DNA of 64,000 bases from Sphingosinicella sp942492965 (GCA_942492965.1 OW818656.1:2728001-2792000), one strand, 5' to 3'; positions 33,257-41,477 are shown, counted from the first letter of the stretch. Notes: generated from the sequence alone by a model not told the origin. A program made the numbers and translations.

Positions 33257-33997
33257 ATGGGTAGACGGGGCAAATCCGGCAAGGCGAAGGGCGGCGGCGC
33301 GTTCAAGTACCCGCGCTTCTATGGAAAGCACGCGGTCGAGGCGGCGCTCGGCAACCCGGACCGCATCCCGCGCAAGCTGTGGGTGACGAGCGACATCGCG
33401 CAGAAGTTCCACCTGCCCGAGGGCCTTCCGGTGGAGATCGGGCAGGCGGCGGACCTCGCGCGCCTTGTGCCGGTTGATGCGCCGCATCAGGGGCTGGTGC
33501 TGGAGGTGGAGCCGCTCGACGATCTTCATATAGAGGATGTAGTCGGGCTTGATGGGCCGATTCTTGTGCTCGATCAGGTGACGGACCCGCACAATGTAGG
33601 CGCCATACTGCGCTCCGCGGCGGCGTTCGGCGCGGCGGCGGTGGTGACGCAGGACCGCCATGCGCCGCCTGAATCGGGTGCTTTGGCGAAGGCGGCGTCC
33701 GGTGCGCTGGAAGTGGTCCCCTGGGTGCGCGTGACGAACCTGTCGCGCGCGCTCGAGGAGCTGGCGAAGGCGGGCTACTGGCGGATCGGGCTCACCGGCG
33801 ATGCGGACAAGGTGCTCGCGGATACGCTTGCCGACATGCCGTTAGTGCTCGTGCTCGGCGCCGAAGGCCCGGGAATGCGCCAGAATGTCGGCGCACACTG
33901 CGATGTGCTCGCGAAACTGCCGATCTCGAACCGTGTCGAGAGCCTCAACGTCTCGAACGCGGCGGCGGTGGCGCTTTATGCGGTGACGTCGCGCTGA
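33257..33997 (+). CDS. rlmB: 23S rRNA (guanosine-2251-2'-O)-methyltransferase RlmB (TrmH family)
   Basis: A SPOUT 2'-O-methyltransferase. The 246-residue protein has a basic N-terminus, a substrate-binding domain (KYPRFYGKHAVEAAL, about 17-95) and the TrmH core: motif 1 LDQVTDPHNVGAILRSAAAFG, motif 2 LVLGAEGPGM and motif 3 ISNRVESLNVSNAAAVALY. These fit RlmB, which modifies G2251 in the P loop; a close paralogue with another rRNA/tRNA target cannot be excluded. Its TGA abuts the stop of the next gene on the other strand (TGATCA, 33995-34000). Confidence 0.9.
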   Translation: MGRRGKSGKAKGGGAFKYPRFYGKHAVEAALGNPDRIPRKLWVTSDIAQKFHLPEGLPVEIGQAADLARLVPVDAPHQGLVLEVEPLDDLHIEDVVGLDGPILVLDQVTDPHNVGAILRSAAAFGAAAVVTQDRHAPPESGALAKAASGALEVVPWVRVTNLSRALEELAKAGYWRIGLTGDADKVLADTLADMPLVLVLGAEGPGMRQNVGAHCDVLAKLPISNRVESLNVSNAAAVALYAVTSR

Positions 33998-34699
33998 TCA
34001 GCGCACGCGCTTGATGAAAACCGTGCCCTCGCGGCGCTCGGTGACGAAGTTCGGCACCGCTTCGACAAGCTCGGACAGCCGCTTGAAGCCGTAGTTGCGC
34101 ACATCGAAGGAGGATCGGTTACCGGCGATCTTGCCGACCTCGGCGAGGCGCGCGTAGCCTTGCTCGTCGCGCTTCACGGCGTTGTAGGCGTCGATCAGCA
34201 GGTCGATGAGCTGGTCGTCGACCTCGCCTTTCGGCGCCTTGTCCGCAACCGGCATCAGCGCATCGACATCGATGAAGCGTGTGCACGCCTGCCGGAAGGA
34301 CTCGGGCGTGCTGGCGCGGCCAAAGCCGTAGACGGGCAGCCCGTTCTGCCGGATGCGCATCGCGAGCGGCATGAAGTCGCTGTCCGACGACATCAGGCCG
34401 AAGCCGTCGACACGGCCGGAATAGAGCAGGTCCATCGCATCGATCGCCATCGCCATGTCGGTCGCGTTCTTGCGCTTGGCGATGTCGAACTGCTGCATCG
34501 GCATGATCGCATAGGCGTGGAACACGGGCTCCCACGTGCCGAGTTCGGGCTTGGACCAGTTGCCGTAGGCGCGGCGGATGTTCACGGTGCCGAGCTCGGC
34601 AAGCACGGTCAGCACTGCGTCCAGATACTTCTGCCCGCCCTGATCGGCATCGATAAGGAGCGCGATGTTGGGGCTGCGTTCATTGCCGTTTGCCGCCAT
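33998..34699 (-). CDS. NYN-domain putative RNase with C-terminal OST-HTH/LOTUS domain
   Basis: A 233-residue protein of the LabA/DUF88 type. The NYN (PIN-like) domain covers about 8-150 with the acidic residues expected for a metal-dependent RNase: NIALLIDADQGG, KNATDMAMAIDAMDLLY and LMSSDSDFMPLAMRIRQNG. The C-terminal part (about 160-232, DQLIDLLIDAYNAVKRDEQGYARLAEVGKI, FDVRNYGFKRLSELVE) matches the OST-HTH/LOTUS RNA-binding fold. The RNA target is unknown. Converges on rlmB and is followed after 2 nt by nothing on its own strand until the VOC gene upstream (ATG 35118), with which it may form an operon. Confidence 0.88.
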   Translation of the reverse strand: MAANGNERSPNIALLIDADQGGQKYLDAVLTVLAELGTVNIRRAYGNWSKPELGTWEPVFHAYAIMPMQQFDIAKRKNATDMAMAIDAMDLLYSGRVDGFGLMSSDSDFMPLAMRIRQNGLPVYGFGRASTPESFRQACTRFIDVDALMPVADKAPKGEVDDQLIDLLIDAYNAVKRDEQGYARLAEVGKIAGNRSSFDVRNYGFKRLSELVEAVPNFVTERREGTVFIKRVR

Positions 34700-34701
34700 G
34701 C

Positions 34702-35118
34702 TCAGTCCTTCGCGAACAGGTTTTGGGGCGTGCGCATCGCCTTGAATTCGAGCGCATTGCCGCTGGGATCAAAGAAGAACATCGTCGCCTGCTCGCCCAC
34801 CTCGCCCGCGAAGCGGACGTGCGGCGCGATCTCAAAGCGGACGCCAGCGTCGCCGAGCCTTTCGGCAAGTACATGAAAACTGTCCCAATCCAGGACGATG
34901 CCGAAATGCGGCACGGGCACCTGGTCGCCGTCCACGGGATTGCGATGAATGCTGCCTGCAGGGGCGAGGTGCGCGACGATTTGGTGGCCGAAGAAGTCGA
35001 AATCCACCCAGGTTTCCGAAGAGCGCCCCTCGGGACAGCCAATCAGATCGCCATAGAAGCGGCGGGCGGCGGCAAGGTCATCGACGGGAAAGGCCAGATG
35101 AAACGGCTGAAGGCTCAT
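34702..35118 (-). CDS. VOC (glyoxalase/bleomycin resistance) family protein
   Basis: A 138-residue vicinal-oxygen-chelate protein: MSLQPFHLAFPVDDLAAARRFY at the N-terminus and FFFDPSGNALEFKAMR at the C-terminus are typical beta-alpha-beta-beta-beta repeats. Possible metal ligands are H7, H67-region and E in LEFK. Substrate unknown. I take the ATG at 35118 because the frame upstream to 35223 is unlike the family. It stops 2 nt before the NYN gene starts, so the two are probably co-transcribed. Confidence 0.83.
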   Translation of the reverse strand: MSLQPFHLAFPVDDLAAARRFYGDLIGCPEGRSSETWVDFDFFGHQIVAHLAPAGSIHRNPVDGDQVPVPHFGIVLDWDSFHVLAERLGDAGVRFEIAPHVRFAGEVGEQATMFFFDPSGNALEFKAMRTPQNLFAKD

Positions 35119-35212
35119 GGGCGCGACAGTGGCGTGGGGCACCGGCGTGCGCAAGTCTTGAACGGGGCCACCCTCACCAACTTCGCCTAAGGCCTTCGGC
35201 CAAGGCTTCGTA

Positions 35213-35235
35213 TCCTCTCCCATCGAGGGAGAGGA
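35213..35235. repeat. REP-like hairpin CCTCTCCC-GGGAGAGG
   Basis: TCCTCTCCC (35213-35221) and GGGAGAGGA (35227-35235) pair perfectly around a 5-nt loop in the 122-bp gap between the VOC and DUF1465 genes. It shares its CCTCTCCC/GGGAGAGG arms with the palindrome between rpoB and rpoC. Confidence 0.6.
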
Positions 35236-35240
35236 GAGAG

Positions 35241-35699
35241 CTAGAAGGAGCGCTCCAGTCGCCCCAGCAACGCGCGCGCCGGGGATAGCGGCACTTCGGT
35301 CGCGAACTGGTCGTCGAGGCGCTTCACGCGCTCATAAAGGTCGCGGCTGGCCTCGATGATTTCGCGGGCGCGCGGGGGAAGCTGGCCGAGTCGTGTGGAG
35401 TCGAGCTCGGTGTCGCCGGCGCGGCCGAGGCGGCGTTCGGGCGCTTCGCCCTCGGCCTCGGTCATTTCGCCAGCGGCCACGGCCTTGCGGACGAGCAACC
35501 ACGAAACGACATGCATCAGCCGTGTCGTCACGCGCAGCGATTCGCACGAGTAAGCGACGCGCAGCACAGGATCGAGCGCGGCGCGCTCCAGCTGGCCTTC
35601 GGAATCGAAGTAGCTGCGTGCCTCGTCGGCAAGCAGCATCGCCTCCGTATAGAGGGCGGCCACCAGCTTCGCTGTGATCGGCGTGTGTTCGTTCATCAT
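35241..35699 (-). CDS. DUF1465 family protein
   Basis: A 152-residue, mostly helical cytoplasmic protein of DUF1465, a family restricted to alphaproteobacteria; its function is not known. Recognisable parts are TAKLVAALYTEAMLLADEARSYFD, a middle helix VTTRLMHVVSWLLVRKAVAAGEMT and PPRAREIIEASRDLYERVKRLD. The start is the ATG pair at 35699/35696. The open frame to 35888 is rejected because it runs through the leader of the divergent Hsp20 gene. Confidence 0.85.
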   Translation of the reverse strand: MMNEHTPITAKLVAALYTEAMLLADEARSYFDSEGQLERAALDPVLRVAYSCESLRVTTRLMHVVSWLLVRKAVAAGEMTEAEGEAPERRLGRAGDTELDSTRLGQLPPRAREIIEASRDLYERVKRLDDQFATEVPLSPARALLGRLERSF

Positions 35700-35830
35700 C
35701 GTTGCCGCGAGTGAATCGCGCCTTGTCGTTCCCGGGTCAACGGGCATCTTGAAACAAAAGGGGTTAACAACCACCTCATCAGCGCCGGCGAAGGGATGCC
35801 CGAAATGGGGTCCGAGCGTCCGGCAAGGCC

Positions 35831-35886
35831 CAGCCATATGGTGGGCTGAAAGACCGCATATTGCTTTGAACCGAAAGGATATGGAC
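35831..35886 (+). promoter_or_regulatory. ROSE-type RNA thermometer upstream of hsp20
   Basis: Just before the hsp20 start the leader can form hairpin ATATTGCTTT (35858-35867), loop GAACCG, AAAGGATAT (35874-35882). This covers the Shine-Dalgarno AAGGA and has the ROSE signature TTGCT facing AGGA with a single unpaired G (35863). A second hairpin, CAGCC/GGCTG (35831-35848), lies just upstream, as in known ROSE elements. Melting on heating would free the ribosome binding site. A CTTGAAA box lies at 35748-35754, but no convincing RpoH -10 follows. Confidence 0.82.
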
Positions 35887-36351
35887 ATGCGTACATTCGA
35901 TCTGACCCCGTTGCTTCGCTCGTCGATCGGCTTCGAAAATCTCAGCCGGCTCGCGGAATTCGCCGCGCGCGGTGACGAAGGCGGCGGATACCCCCCCTAT
36001 AACATCGAAAAGACCGGCGAGAGCGCGTACCGCATCCAAATGGCGGTGGCGGGCTTCGCGGAGAGCGAACTCGACATCACCGTTCAGGAAAACACGCTGA
36101 TCGTGACGGGCAAGACCGCCGAGACGGAAAATGGCGACCGCCAATTCCTGCACCGCGGCATCGCCAAGCGCGCCTTCGAGCGGCGTTTCCAGCTCGCTGA
36201 CGTCATCAAAGTGACAGGCGCGAACTACGAGCACGGCCTTCTCAACATCGATCTCGTCCGCGAGATTCCTGAGGAGAAAAAGCCGCGCAAGGTCGTCATC
36301 GGCGGCCAGAACGGCCCTCAGGTGATCGAGGGCAAGCGCGAAGCCGCCTGA
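35887..36351 (+). CDS. Hsp20/alpha-crystallin small heat shock protein (IbpA-like)
   Basis: A 154-residue holdase chaperone. It starts MRTFDLTPLLRSSIGFENL, like IbpA-type proteins of alphaproteobacteria, then the alpha-crystallin domain (about 35-130: YPPYNIEKTGESAYRIQMAVAGF, ELDITVQENTLIVTGK, FLHRGIAKRAFERRFQLAD) and a short C-terminal tail. I prefer the ATG at 35887 (7 nt from AAGGA) to the one at 35881, which touches the ribosome binding site. Translation is probably controlled by the ROSE element immediately upstream. A terminator follows. Confidence 0.93.
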   Translation: MRTFDLTPLLRSSIGFENLSRLAEFAARGDEGGGYPPYNIEKTGESAYRIQMAVAGFAESELDITVQENTLIVTGKTAETENGDRQFLHRGIAKRAFERRFQLADVIKVTGANYEHGLLNIDLVREIPEEKKPRKVVIGGQNGPQVIEGKREAA

Positions 36352-36371
36352 ACCTGTTGAGGCGCAATGAT

Positions 36372-36407
36372 AAAGGCCGGGGACGATGTCTCCGGCCTTT
36401 TGTTGTT
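36372..36407 (+). terminator. Terminator after hsp20 (may serve otsA too)
   Basis: AAAGGCCGG (36372-36380) pairs with CCGGCCTTT (36392-36400), followed by TGTTGTT. The A-rich left side makes it usable from the minus strand as well, where otsA ends at 36406. Confidence 0.8.
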
Positions 36408-37815
36408 ATGCCGCCGCCTGGTGCGGGTTGGCGTTCGCGGACGGGCCTTTCAGGGCGGTGACAAAGTCGTCGCGCCAGGCGAGCACGTCCTCGTCGCGAA
36501 CGCTTTGCATCATGCTCCGCCAGCGCCGGATACGCTCCTCGCGCGGCATGGAAAGCGCGGTGTTGATCGCATCGCCCACCTCTTCGCTGCTGTGCGGGTT
36601 GACGAGCAATGCGTCGGCGAGTTGGGGCGCGGCGCCCGCAAAGCGCGAGAGAATGAGAACCCCGGGATCCTCCGGGTCCTGCGCCGCGACATATTCCTTG
36701 GCGACAAGGTTCATGCCGTCGCGAAGCGGCGTCACGAGGCCCACGCGGGAAGCGCGGTAGAAGCCCGCCAGTTCGGCCCGCGAATAGCCCTGGTTCACGT
36801 AGCGGATCGGCACCCAATCGACGTCTGCATGGGCGCCGTTGATGTGGCCGGCCGACTGTTCCAGCGTGTTGCGGATATCCTGATAGGTATGCACGTCCTC
36901 GCGGGAGGGTGGCGCGATCTGGAGCAGCACGACGTCCTTTGCCGCCTCCGGGTGCTCGGTCAGGAAGCGGTGGTAAGATTCGAAGCGCTCGACGAGGCCC
37001 TTGGAATAGTCGAGCCGGTCGACTCCGATGATGACCTTCTTCCCGTCGGCGCTTGATTTCAGCCGTTCGAACGCGCGTCGGGCGATGTCGCTTTTGGTAG
37101 CCGCCATGAACTCGGTGTAATCGATGCCGATGGGGAAGGCGCGCGCCACCACGCGGCGGCCCTGCCATTCGATCGTGCCGTCATCCGAAACCGTGCCGCC
37201 AAGCTCCTTTTCGACGTAATGATTGAAGGATTCGAGCCATTCCTGCGACTGGAAGCCGATCACGTCGTAATGGAGCATGTGCTCGACCAGGCGCTCGTGG
37301 AACGGCAACGAAACGAACAGGCGCGTCGGCGGCCATGGGATGTGCAGGAACAGCCCGATCCGGTTGCTCATCCCGCGGTCGCGGAGGAACTTGCCGAGCG
37401 GCAGCAGGTGATAGTCGTGGATCCAGACGAGGTCGTCCGGTTCCACCAGGGGGGTTACGCTGTCGGCGAAGCGCTGGTTTACCCGTTCATAACCCGCGCC
37501 AAAGCTGCGTTCATATTCGGTGAGATCGACGCGGTAATGGAACAGCGGCCAAAGCGTCCGGTTCGCATAACCGTTGTAATATTCGTCGATATCCTGATGT
37601 TCGAGGTCGATCGTGGCGGTCGTCACGCCGTGCTGGCGCTGCATGTCGAGATGGCCGGTGAACGTTTCGGTTTCGTTCCCCGACCAGCCGAACCAGATGC
37701 CGCGGTGTTCGCGGAGCGCCGCGCCGAGCGCTACGGCGAGGCCCCCCTGGGCGCCATTCGAATCGGCCCCTTTTGGGACGGAAACGCGGTTCGAAACGAC
37801 GATAAGGCGGTTCAT
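36406..37815 (-). CDS. otsA: Trehalose-6-phosphate synthase
   Basis: A GT20 retaining glycosyltransferase: UDP-glucose + glucose-6-phosphate to trehalose-6-phosphate. The 469-residue protein starts MNRLIVVSNRVSVPK and contains GGLAVALGAAL, WIHDYHLLPLGKFLRDRG, FLHIPWPP, IGVDRLDYSKGL, and the nucleotide-sugar site with VTPLRDGMNLVAKEYVAAQ. The ATG at 37815 overlaps the stop of the GH15 gene by 4 nt (ATGA). Third gene of otsB-GH15-otsA; trehalose protects against drying and osmotic stress. Confidence 0.97.
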   Translation of the reverse strand: MNRLIVVSNRVSVPKGADSNGAQGGLAVALGAALREHRGIWFGWSGNETETFTGHLDMQRQHGVTTATIDLEHQDIDEYYNGYANRTLWPLFHYRVDLTEYERSFGAGYERVNQRFADSVTPLVEPDDLVWIHDYHLLPLGKFLRDRGMSNRIGLFLHIPWPPTRLFVSLPFHERLVEHMLHYDVIGFQSQEWLESFNHYVEKELGGTVSDDGTIEWQGRRVVARAFPIGIDYTEFMAATKSDIARRAFERLKSSADGKKVIIGVDRLDYSKGLVERFESYHRFLTEHPEAAKDVVLLQIAPPSREDVHTYQDIRNTLEQSAGHINGAHADVDWVPIRYVNQGYSRAELAGFYRASRVGLVTPLRDGMNLVAKEYVAAQDPEDPGVLILSRFAGAAPQLADALLVNPHSSEEVGDAINTALSMPREERIRRWRSMMQSVRDEDVLAWRDDFVTALKGPSANANPHQAAA

Positions 37816-39596
37816 CGGATGGTACTCCAGGGTTTTGACAGCAATCCTGCGCAATTGATGATGCCAACCAGCGAATAGGTTTGCGGATAGTTCCCCCACA
37901 GCTCGCCGGTTTCGAAATCCATGTCTTCCGAGAGCAGTCCCGCGTCTGTCGTGTGTTCGAGCATTCGCTGGAAGAGCGCGCGGGCCTCCTCGCTGCGCCC
38001 GCTCAGCTGGAGCGCCTCGATCAGCCAGAACGTGCAGAAATTGAACGCGGTTTCCGGTTTTCCGAAGTCGTCCTCCGTGTCGTAGCGCAGCATGTGCTCG
38101 CCGCGGCGCAGCGCCTTTTCAGCGGCCGCGAAGGTGGCGGCCATGCGGGGATCGTCCGCCGGCAGGAAGCGCAGGTCGACGAGCTGGAGCAGGCTCGCGT
38201 CGAGTTCGCTGCCGCCGAAGGAGGCACCGAAGTGCCCGGCGCTTTCCGACCAGGCGCGTGTCTCGATGGTGTCGCGGATCGCGGTGGCACGACCGCGCCA
38301 GTGGCGTTCGCGCTCTTCAAGGCCGAAAATGCGCGCAGCGTTCTCCAACCTGTCGCAAGCCGCCCAGCTCATCACCGCGCTGTAGGTGTGAACGGCGGTG
38401 CGCGTGCGGAATTCCCACAGGCCGGCGTCGGGCGTGTCGTGCCGCAGCCACGCCATTTCGCCGACATGCTCCAGGCTGTGAAAGTCGTCGAGGTTGCCCA
38501 TCCTCAGCAATCGCCGATCGACGAATGCCTGGATGTTGGGCAGCACGATCTGTCCATACACGTCGTGCTGGACCTGCGTGTAGGCGGCGTTGCCGACACG
38601 CACGGGGCCCATGCCGCGATAGCCCGCGAGGCTGCCTGCGATCGTCTCGTCCAGCGTACGCTCGCCGGAAACGCCGTAGAGCGGCTGAAGCTGGCCGTCG
38701 GCGGCGTCAACGATGTTGCGGAGATAGGCGAGGTATTTTTCGAGGACGTCGAGCGCACCGAGCCGGTTCAGCGCCTGCACGGTGTAATAGGCATCGCGGA
38801 TCCAGCAGTAGCGGTAGTCCCAGTTCCGCCCCGAGCCTGATGCCTCGGGGATGGATGTGGTCAGTGCGGCGACGATCGCGCCGGTTTCTTCGTGCTGGCA
38901 GAGCTTGAGCGTGATCGCGGCCCGGATCACATGGTCCTGCCATTCGAGCGGCGTCGCGAGCCCGCGGACCCACTGCATCCAGTAGGACTCCGTGCGGTCG
39001 AGCATCGCCTGCACCTCGTAGGCGACATTGCCCGTGAAGGGTTCGTCGGGGCCGAGAAAGAAGTGCAGGGGCCGTTCAAGGCGAAACGGGCGGCTGTTGA
39101 GCACATGGCCGACGGGAGCGTCGGTCGTCAGGCGCAGCGTCTGGTCGCCGAGCAGGTAGCGGATATGGTTTGTGCCGTTGGTGCGCGGCGCAAGCTCTCG
39201 ACCATAATCACGCATCGGGGCGAGGTGGATGCGCAGGCGCGGCGAGCCCGCGACCGGCTGCACGATGCGCACCCATGCGACGGGCCGGTACATGCGCCCG
39301 GAACGCTCGAAGCGCGGGCAGAAATCGATCACATCGACCGCGCCGCCGGCCTCGTCTTCAAGGCGCGTGACGAGGATGGGTGTGTTGCGGCGATAGCCCT
39401 GCCGCGCCGCAATCTGGCCTTCCAGCGAAATCGCCCATGCGCCGTTCGCGTCGCCGCCCGGATCGTTGTTGAGGAGCGCGCAAAAGGCGGGATCGCCGTC
39501 CACGCGCGGCACACAGCCCCAGACCAGGCGCCCCGCCGTATCGACGAGGCCGCTCACCTGACAGTTGCCGACAGGCCAGAGTTCAAGACTGCTCAC
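37812..39596 (-). CDS. Glycoside hydrolase family 15 protein (glucoamylase/trehalase-like)
   Basis: A 594-residue protein with an N-terminal beta-sandwich (about 1-210, SSLELWPVGNCQVSGLVD) and a GH15 (alpha/alpha)6 barrel (about 215-590). The catalytic-region blocks include WDYRYCWIRDAYYTVQALNRLG and the second acid near ETAFNFCTFWLIEALQ. GH15 covers glucoamylases and the trehalases of mycobacteria and archaea; placed between otsB and otsA a trehalase or maltooligosaccharide role is plausible. I take the GTG at 39596 (GTGA overlap with the otsB stop, GGAGGG 4-5 nt upstream) over the ATG at 39611. No signal peptide, so it should act in the cytosol. Confidence 0.9.
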   Translation of the reverse strand: MSSLELWPVGNCQVSGLVDTAGRLVWGCVPRVDGDPAFCALLNNDPGGDANGAWAISLEGQIAARQGYRRNTPILVTRLEDEAGGAVDVIDFCPRFERSGRMYRPVAWVRIVQPVAGSPRLRIHLAPMRDYGRELAPRTNGTNHIRYLLGDQTLRLTTDAPVGHVLNSRPFRLERPLHFFLGPDEPFTGNVAYEVQAMLDRTESYWMQWVRGLATPLEWQDHVIRAAITLKLCQHEETGAIVAALTTSIPEASGSGRNWDYRYCWIRDAYYTVQALNRLGALDVLEKYLAYLRNIVDAADGQLQPLYGVSGERTLDETIAGSLAGYRGMGPVRVGNAAYTQVQHDVYGQIVLPNIQAFVDRRLLRMGNLDDFHSLEHVGEMAWLRHDTPDAGLWEFRTRTAVHTYSAVMSWAACDRLENAARIFGLEERERHWRGRATAIRDTIETRAWSESAGHFGASFGGSELDASLLQLVDLRFLPADDPRMAATFAAAEKALRRGEHMLRYDTEDDFGKPETAFNFCTFWLIEALQLSGRSEEARALFQRMLEHTTDAGLLSEDMDFETGELWGNYPQTYSLVGIINCAGLLSKPWSTIR

Positions 39597-40360
39597 AGAC
39601 CCTCCAGCCATTTGTGAACGGCGTTCACATCACAAAGCCGCGTGGTTGCGGCAGTCGCTGCGCGACTGCCGACGAGAATGCCGAAGCCGCCGTGCGCGGC
39701 GGCCGCGCGAAAGCCGTCCTCATCCGTCACGTCGTCGCCGATGAAGACCGGCGTGCTGCCCCGGAAGCCCGGCGTCGCCATCAGTGACGCGACGACGCCG
39801 CCCTTGTCGATGCCGGGCGGCATCAGCTCGGCGACCATCTTGCCCGACTTCATCTGAAGCCCGTAATGCGCGCCGAGGCGACGCGCGAAAGCCTCCACGG
39901 CGGCACCGGCCTCGGGCACCTGCCGATAGTGGAAGGCGAAGCCGAGCGGCTTCGTTTCCAGCAGGAGGCCGTGCGATGCGGCAAATGCGCTCGCTTCCAG
40001 GTGCGCCTGCTCCGGGAAGGCAAAACCGGGCGGAGCGTGGGCATTCGCCGCCGCAAGGCGGAGCTCGCCGCCGTGCGAGCCGGAGAGGGTGAGGCGGCGC
40101 GTGGCGAGAAACCGGTCGAGATCGGCAAGCGCGCGGCCGCTCACGACGGCGAGTCGGCCTTCGAGGCGCACGGCGGCAGACTCCAGCAATGAAACAAGGC
40201 CGGGCGCGAGCCGGATCGTATCGGGGGCCGGTGCCAGCTCGACGAGCGTGCCGTCGAAATCGAGGAAGACCGAAAGGCGCGCGATGGTTTCGGGCAGGGG
40301 CGGCGGCGGCAGCGTCGGCTTGCCGTCCGTGAATGTCTTTGAGGAAGAATCGATGCCCAT
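39593..40360 (-). CDS. otsB: Trehalose-6-phosphate phosphatase
   Basis: A HAD-superfamily phosphatase that makes trehalose from trehalose-6-phosphate. The 255-residue protein shows the nucleophile motif FLDFDGTLVEL (about 32-42), motif II VVSGR, the conserved GSHGGE, and motif IV IGDDVTDEDGF. First gene of otsB-GH15-otsA, all overlapping by 4 nt. The 147-bp region upstream (40361-40507) holds its promoter region and that of tRNA-Trp on the other strand. Confidence 0.95.
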   Translation of the reverse strand: MGIDSSSKTFTDGKPTLPPPPLPETIARLSVFLDFDGTLVELAPAPDTIRLAPGLVSLLESAAVRLEGRLAVVSGRALADLDRFLATRRLTLSGSHGGELRLAAANAHAPPGFAFPEQAHLEASAFAASHGLLLETKPLGFAFHYRQVPEAGAAVEAFARRLGAHYGLQMKSGKMVAELMPPGIDKGGVVASLMATPGFRGSTPVFIGDDVTDEDGFRAAAAHGGFGILVGSRAATAATTRLCDVNAVHKWLEGL

Positions 40361-40461
40361 GCGCTGTGGGATGAAGAACGTCTTTCGGCTGCCTCAAGTT
40401 CCTCTATTGTGGGCAAAGCCTGCTTGCCGGATCAACCCCCACGGTCTGCAAACGACAGGAC

Positions 40462-40490
40462 TTGCGCCCGGGAATGCCCCCGATTATAGA
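40462..40490 (+). promoter_or_regulatory. Candidate sigma-70 promoter of tRNA-Trp/secE
   Basis: TTGCGC (40462-40467), 17-nt spacer and TATAGA (40485-40490), with the expected start about 11 nt before the tRNA 5' end. Confidence 0.6.
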
Positions 40491-40507
40491 CGCGGCTCCC
40501 GGGCTCT

Positions 40508-40583
40508 AGGAGTGTAGCTCAGTTGGTAGAGCATCGGTCTCCAAAACCGAGGGCCGTGGGTTCGAGTCCCTCCACTCCTGCCA
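40508..40583 (+). tRNA. tRNA-Trp (anticodon CCA)
   Basis: A 76-nt tRNA with encoded CCA. Acceptor AGGAGTG/CACTCCT, D arm GCTC...GAGC, anticodon stem TCGGT/ACCGA around CTCCAAA (CCA anticodon) and T loop TTCGAGT. The T stem has one T-T mismatch. Position before secE-nusG is usual for the group. Confidence 0.97.
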
Positions 40584-40641
40584 CTCTCTCCTGAAAAGGG
40601 CAGATTTGGGGGCTCGGGAGCGAGTAGAGGTTCACCAGTCA

Positions 40642-40690
40642 ACCGGCGCCGCCCGGAAGAAAAGGGCGCGGCCGGTCGGCTGTTTTTGTT
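40642..40690 (+). terminator. Terminator-like hairpin between tRNA-Trp and secE
   Basis: ACCGGCGCCGCCC (40642-40654) pairs with GGGCGCGGCCGGT (40664-40676) except for a 2x2 internal mismatch, and TGTTTTTGTTT follows 5 nt later. It may stop part of the tRNA transcript or act as an attenuator before secE. Confidence is limited by the gap before the T run. Confidence 0.5.
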
Positions 40691-40709
40691 TGGGAATTGA
40701 GCGCGTTAG

Positions 40710-40910
40710 ATGGCTAAGATGACCAATCCGGGCACGTTCGTGCGGCAGGTACGTCAGGAGACCGCGAAGGTGTCCTGGCCGACGCGTCGCGAGACGATCG
40801 TGACCACGATCATGGTGCTCATCATGACCACCATCCTGTCGCTGTTCTTCCTGGGCGTCGACCAGGTGCTGGGCCGAATCGTCCAGTTCCTGCTCGACAT
40901 CGCGAAATAA
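40710..40910 (+). CDS. secE: Preprotein translocase subunit SecE
   Basis: The 66-residue minimal SecE of the SecYEG channel: an amphipathic start with the conserved VRQETAKVSWPTRRE, and one transmembrane segment (about 30-52). The short single-span form is normal outside Enterobacteria. nusG follows 20 nt downstream in the invariant secE-nusG pair. Confidence 0.97.
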   Translation: MAKMTNPGTFVRQVRQETAKVSWPTRRETIVTTIMVLIMTTILSLFFLGVDQVLGRIVQFLLDIAK

Positions 40911-40930
40911 CGGGAAGGTTCGAAACGGGC

Positions 40931-41470
40931 ATGGCCGCGCGCTGGTACATCATTCACGCCTACTCGAACTTCGAGAACAAGGTCCGCGATTCGATCCTCG
41001 ACGAGGCGAAGCGCCTGGGTCTTGAAGCGCTTGTCGAGCAGGTCGAGGTGCCGACCGAAACCGTGACGGAAATCCGCCGCGGCAAGAAGGTGCAGGCCGA
41101 GCGGAAGTATTTCCCCGGCTATGTGCTCGCCAAGCTGCACATGACCGACGACGTGTTCCACCTCGTGAAGAACACGCCGAAGGTAACCGGTTTCCTCGGC
41201 GCGAGCGGCAAGCCCTCGCCGATCAGCGAGGCGGAAGCCGCGCGCATCCTTTCGACGAAGGGTCACCACATCGAGGCGCCGAAGGCGAAGATGAAGGTGA
41301 ACTTCGAGATCGGCGACGAGGTTCGCGTGCTCGATGGTCCGTTCGCCAGCTTCAACGGCCTCGTGGAAGAGATCGATTACGATCGCGCCCGCGTGAAGGT
41401 TTCGGTGTCGATCTTCGGGCGCGCAACGCCTGTCGAGCTCGATTTCGAGCAGGTCGAGCGTACGAAGTAG
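40931..41470 (+). CDS. nusG: Transcription termination/antitermination protein NusG
   Basis: A 179-residue NusG: the NGN domain (about 3-120, WYIIHAYSNFENKV, RKYFPGYVLAKL) binds RNA polymerase, and the C-terminal KOW domain (about 125-177, FEIGDEVRVLDGPFASFNGLVEEID) binds Rho or S10. Same operon as secE and probably rplK-rplA. Confidence 0.97.
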   Translation: MAARWYIIHAYSNFENKVRDSILDEAKRLGLEALVEQVEVPTETVTEIRRGKKVQAERKYFPGYVLAKLHMTDDVFHLVKNTPKVTGFLGASGKPSPISEAEAARILSTKGHHIEAPKAKMKVNFEIGDEVRVLDGPFASFNGLVEEIDYDRARVKVSVSIFGRATPVELDFEQVERTK

Positions 41471-41477
41471 TTTTTTA

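Noticed and set aside
35748..35790. RpoH promoter for hsp20
   Set aside because: CTTGAAA is present but no fitting -10 box occurs at 13-18 nt spacing.
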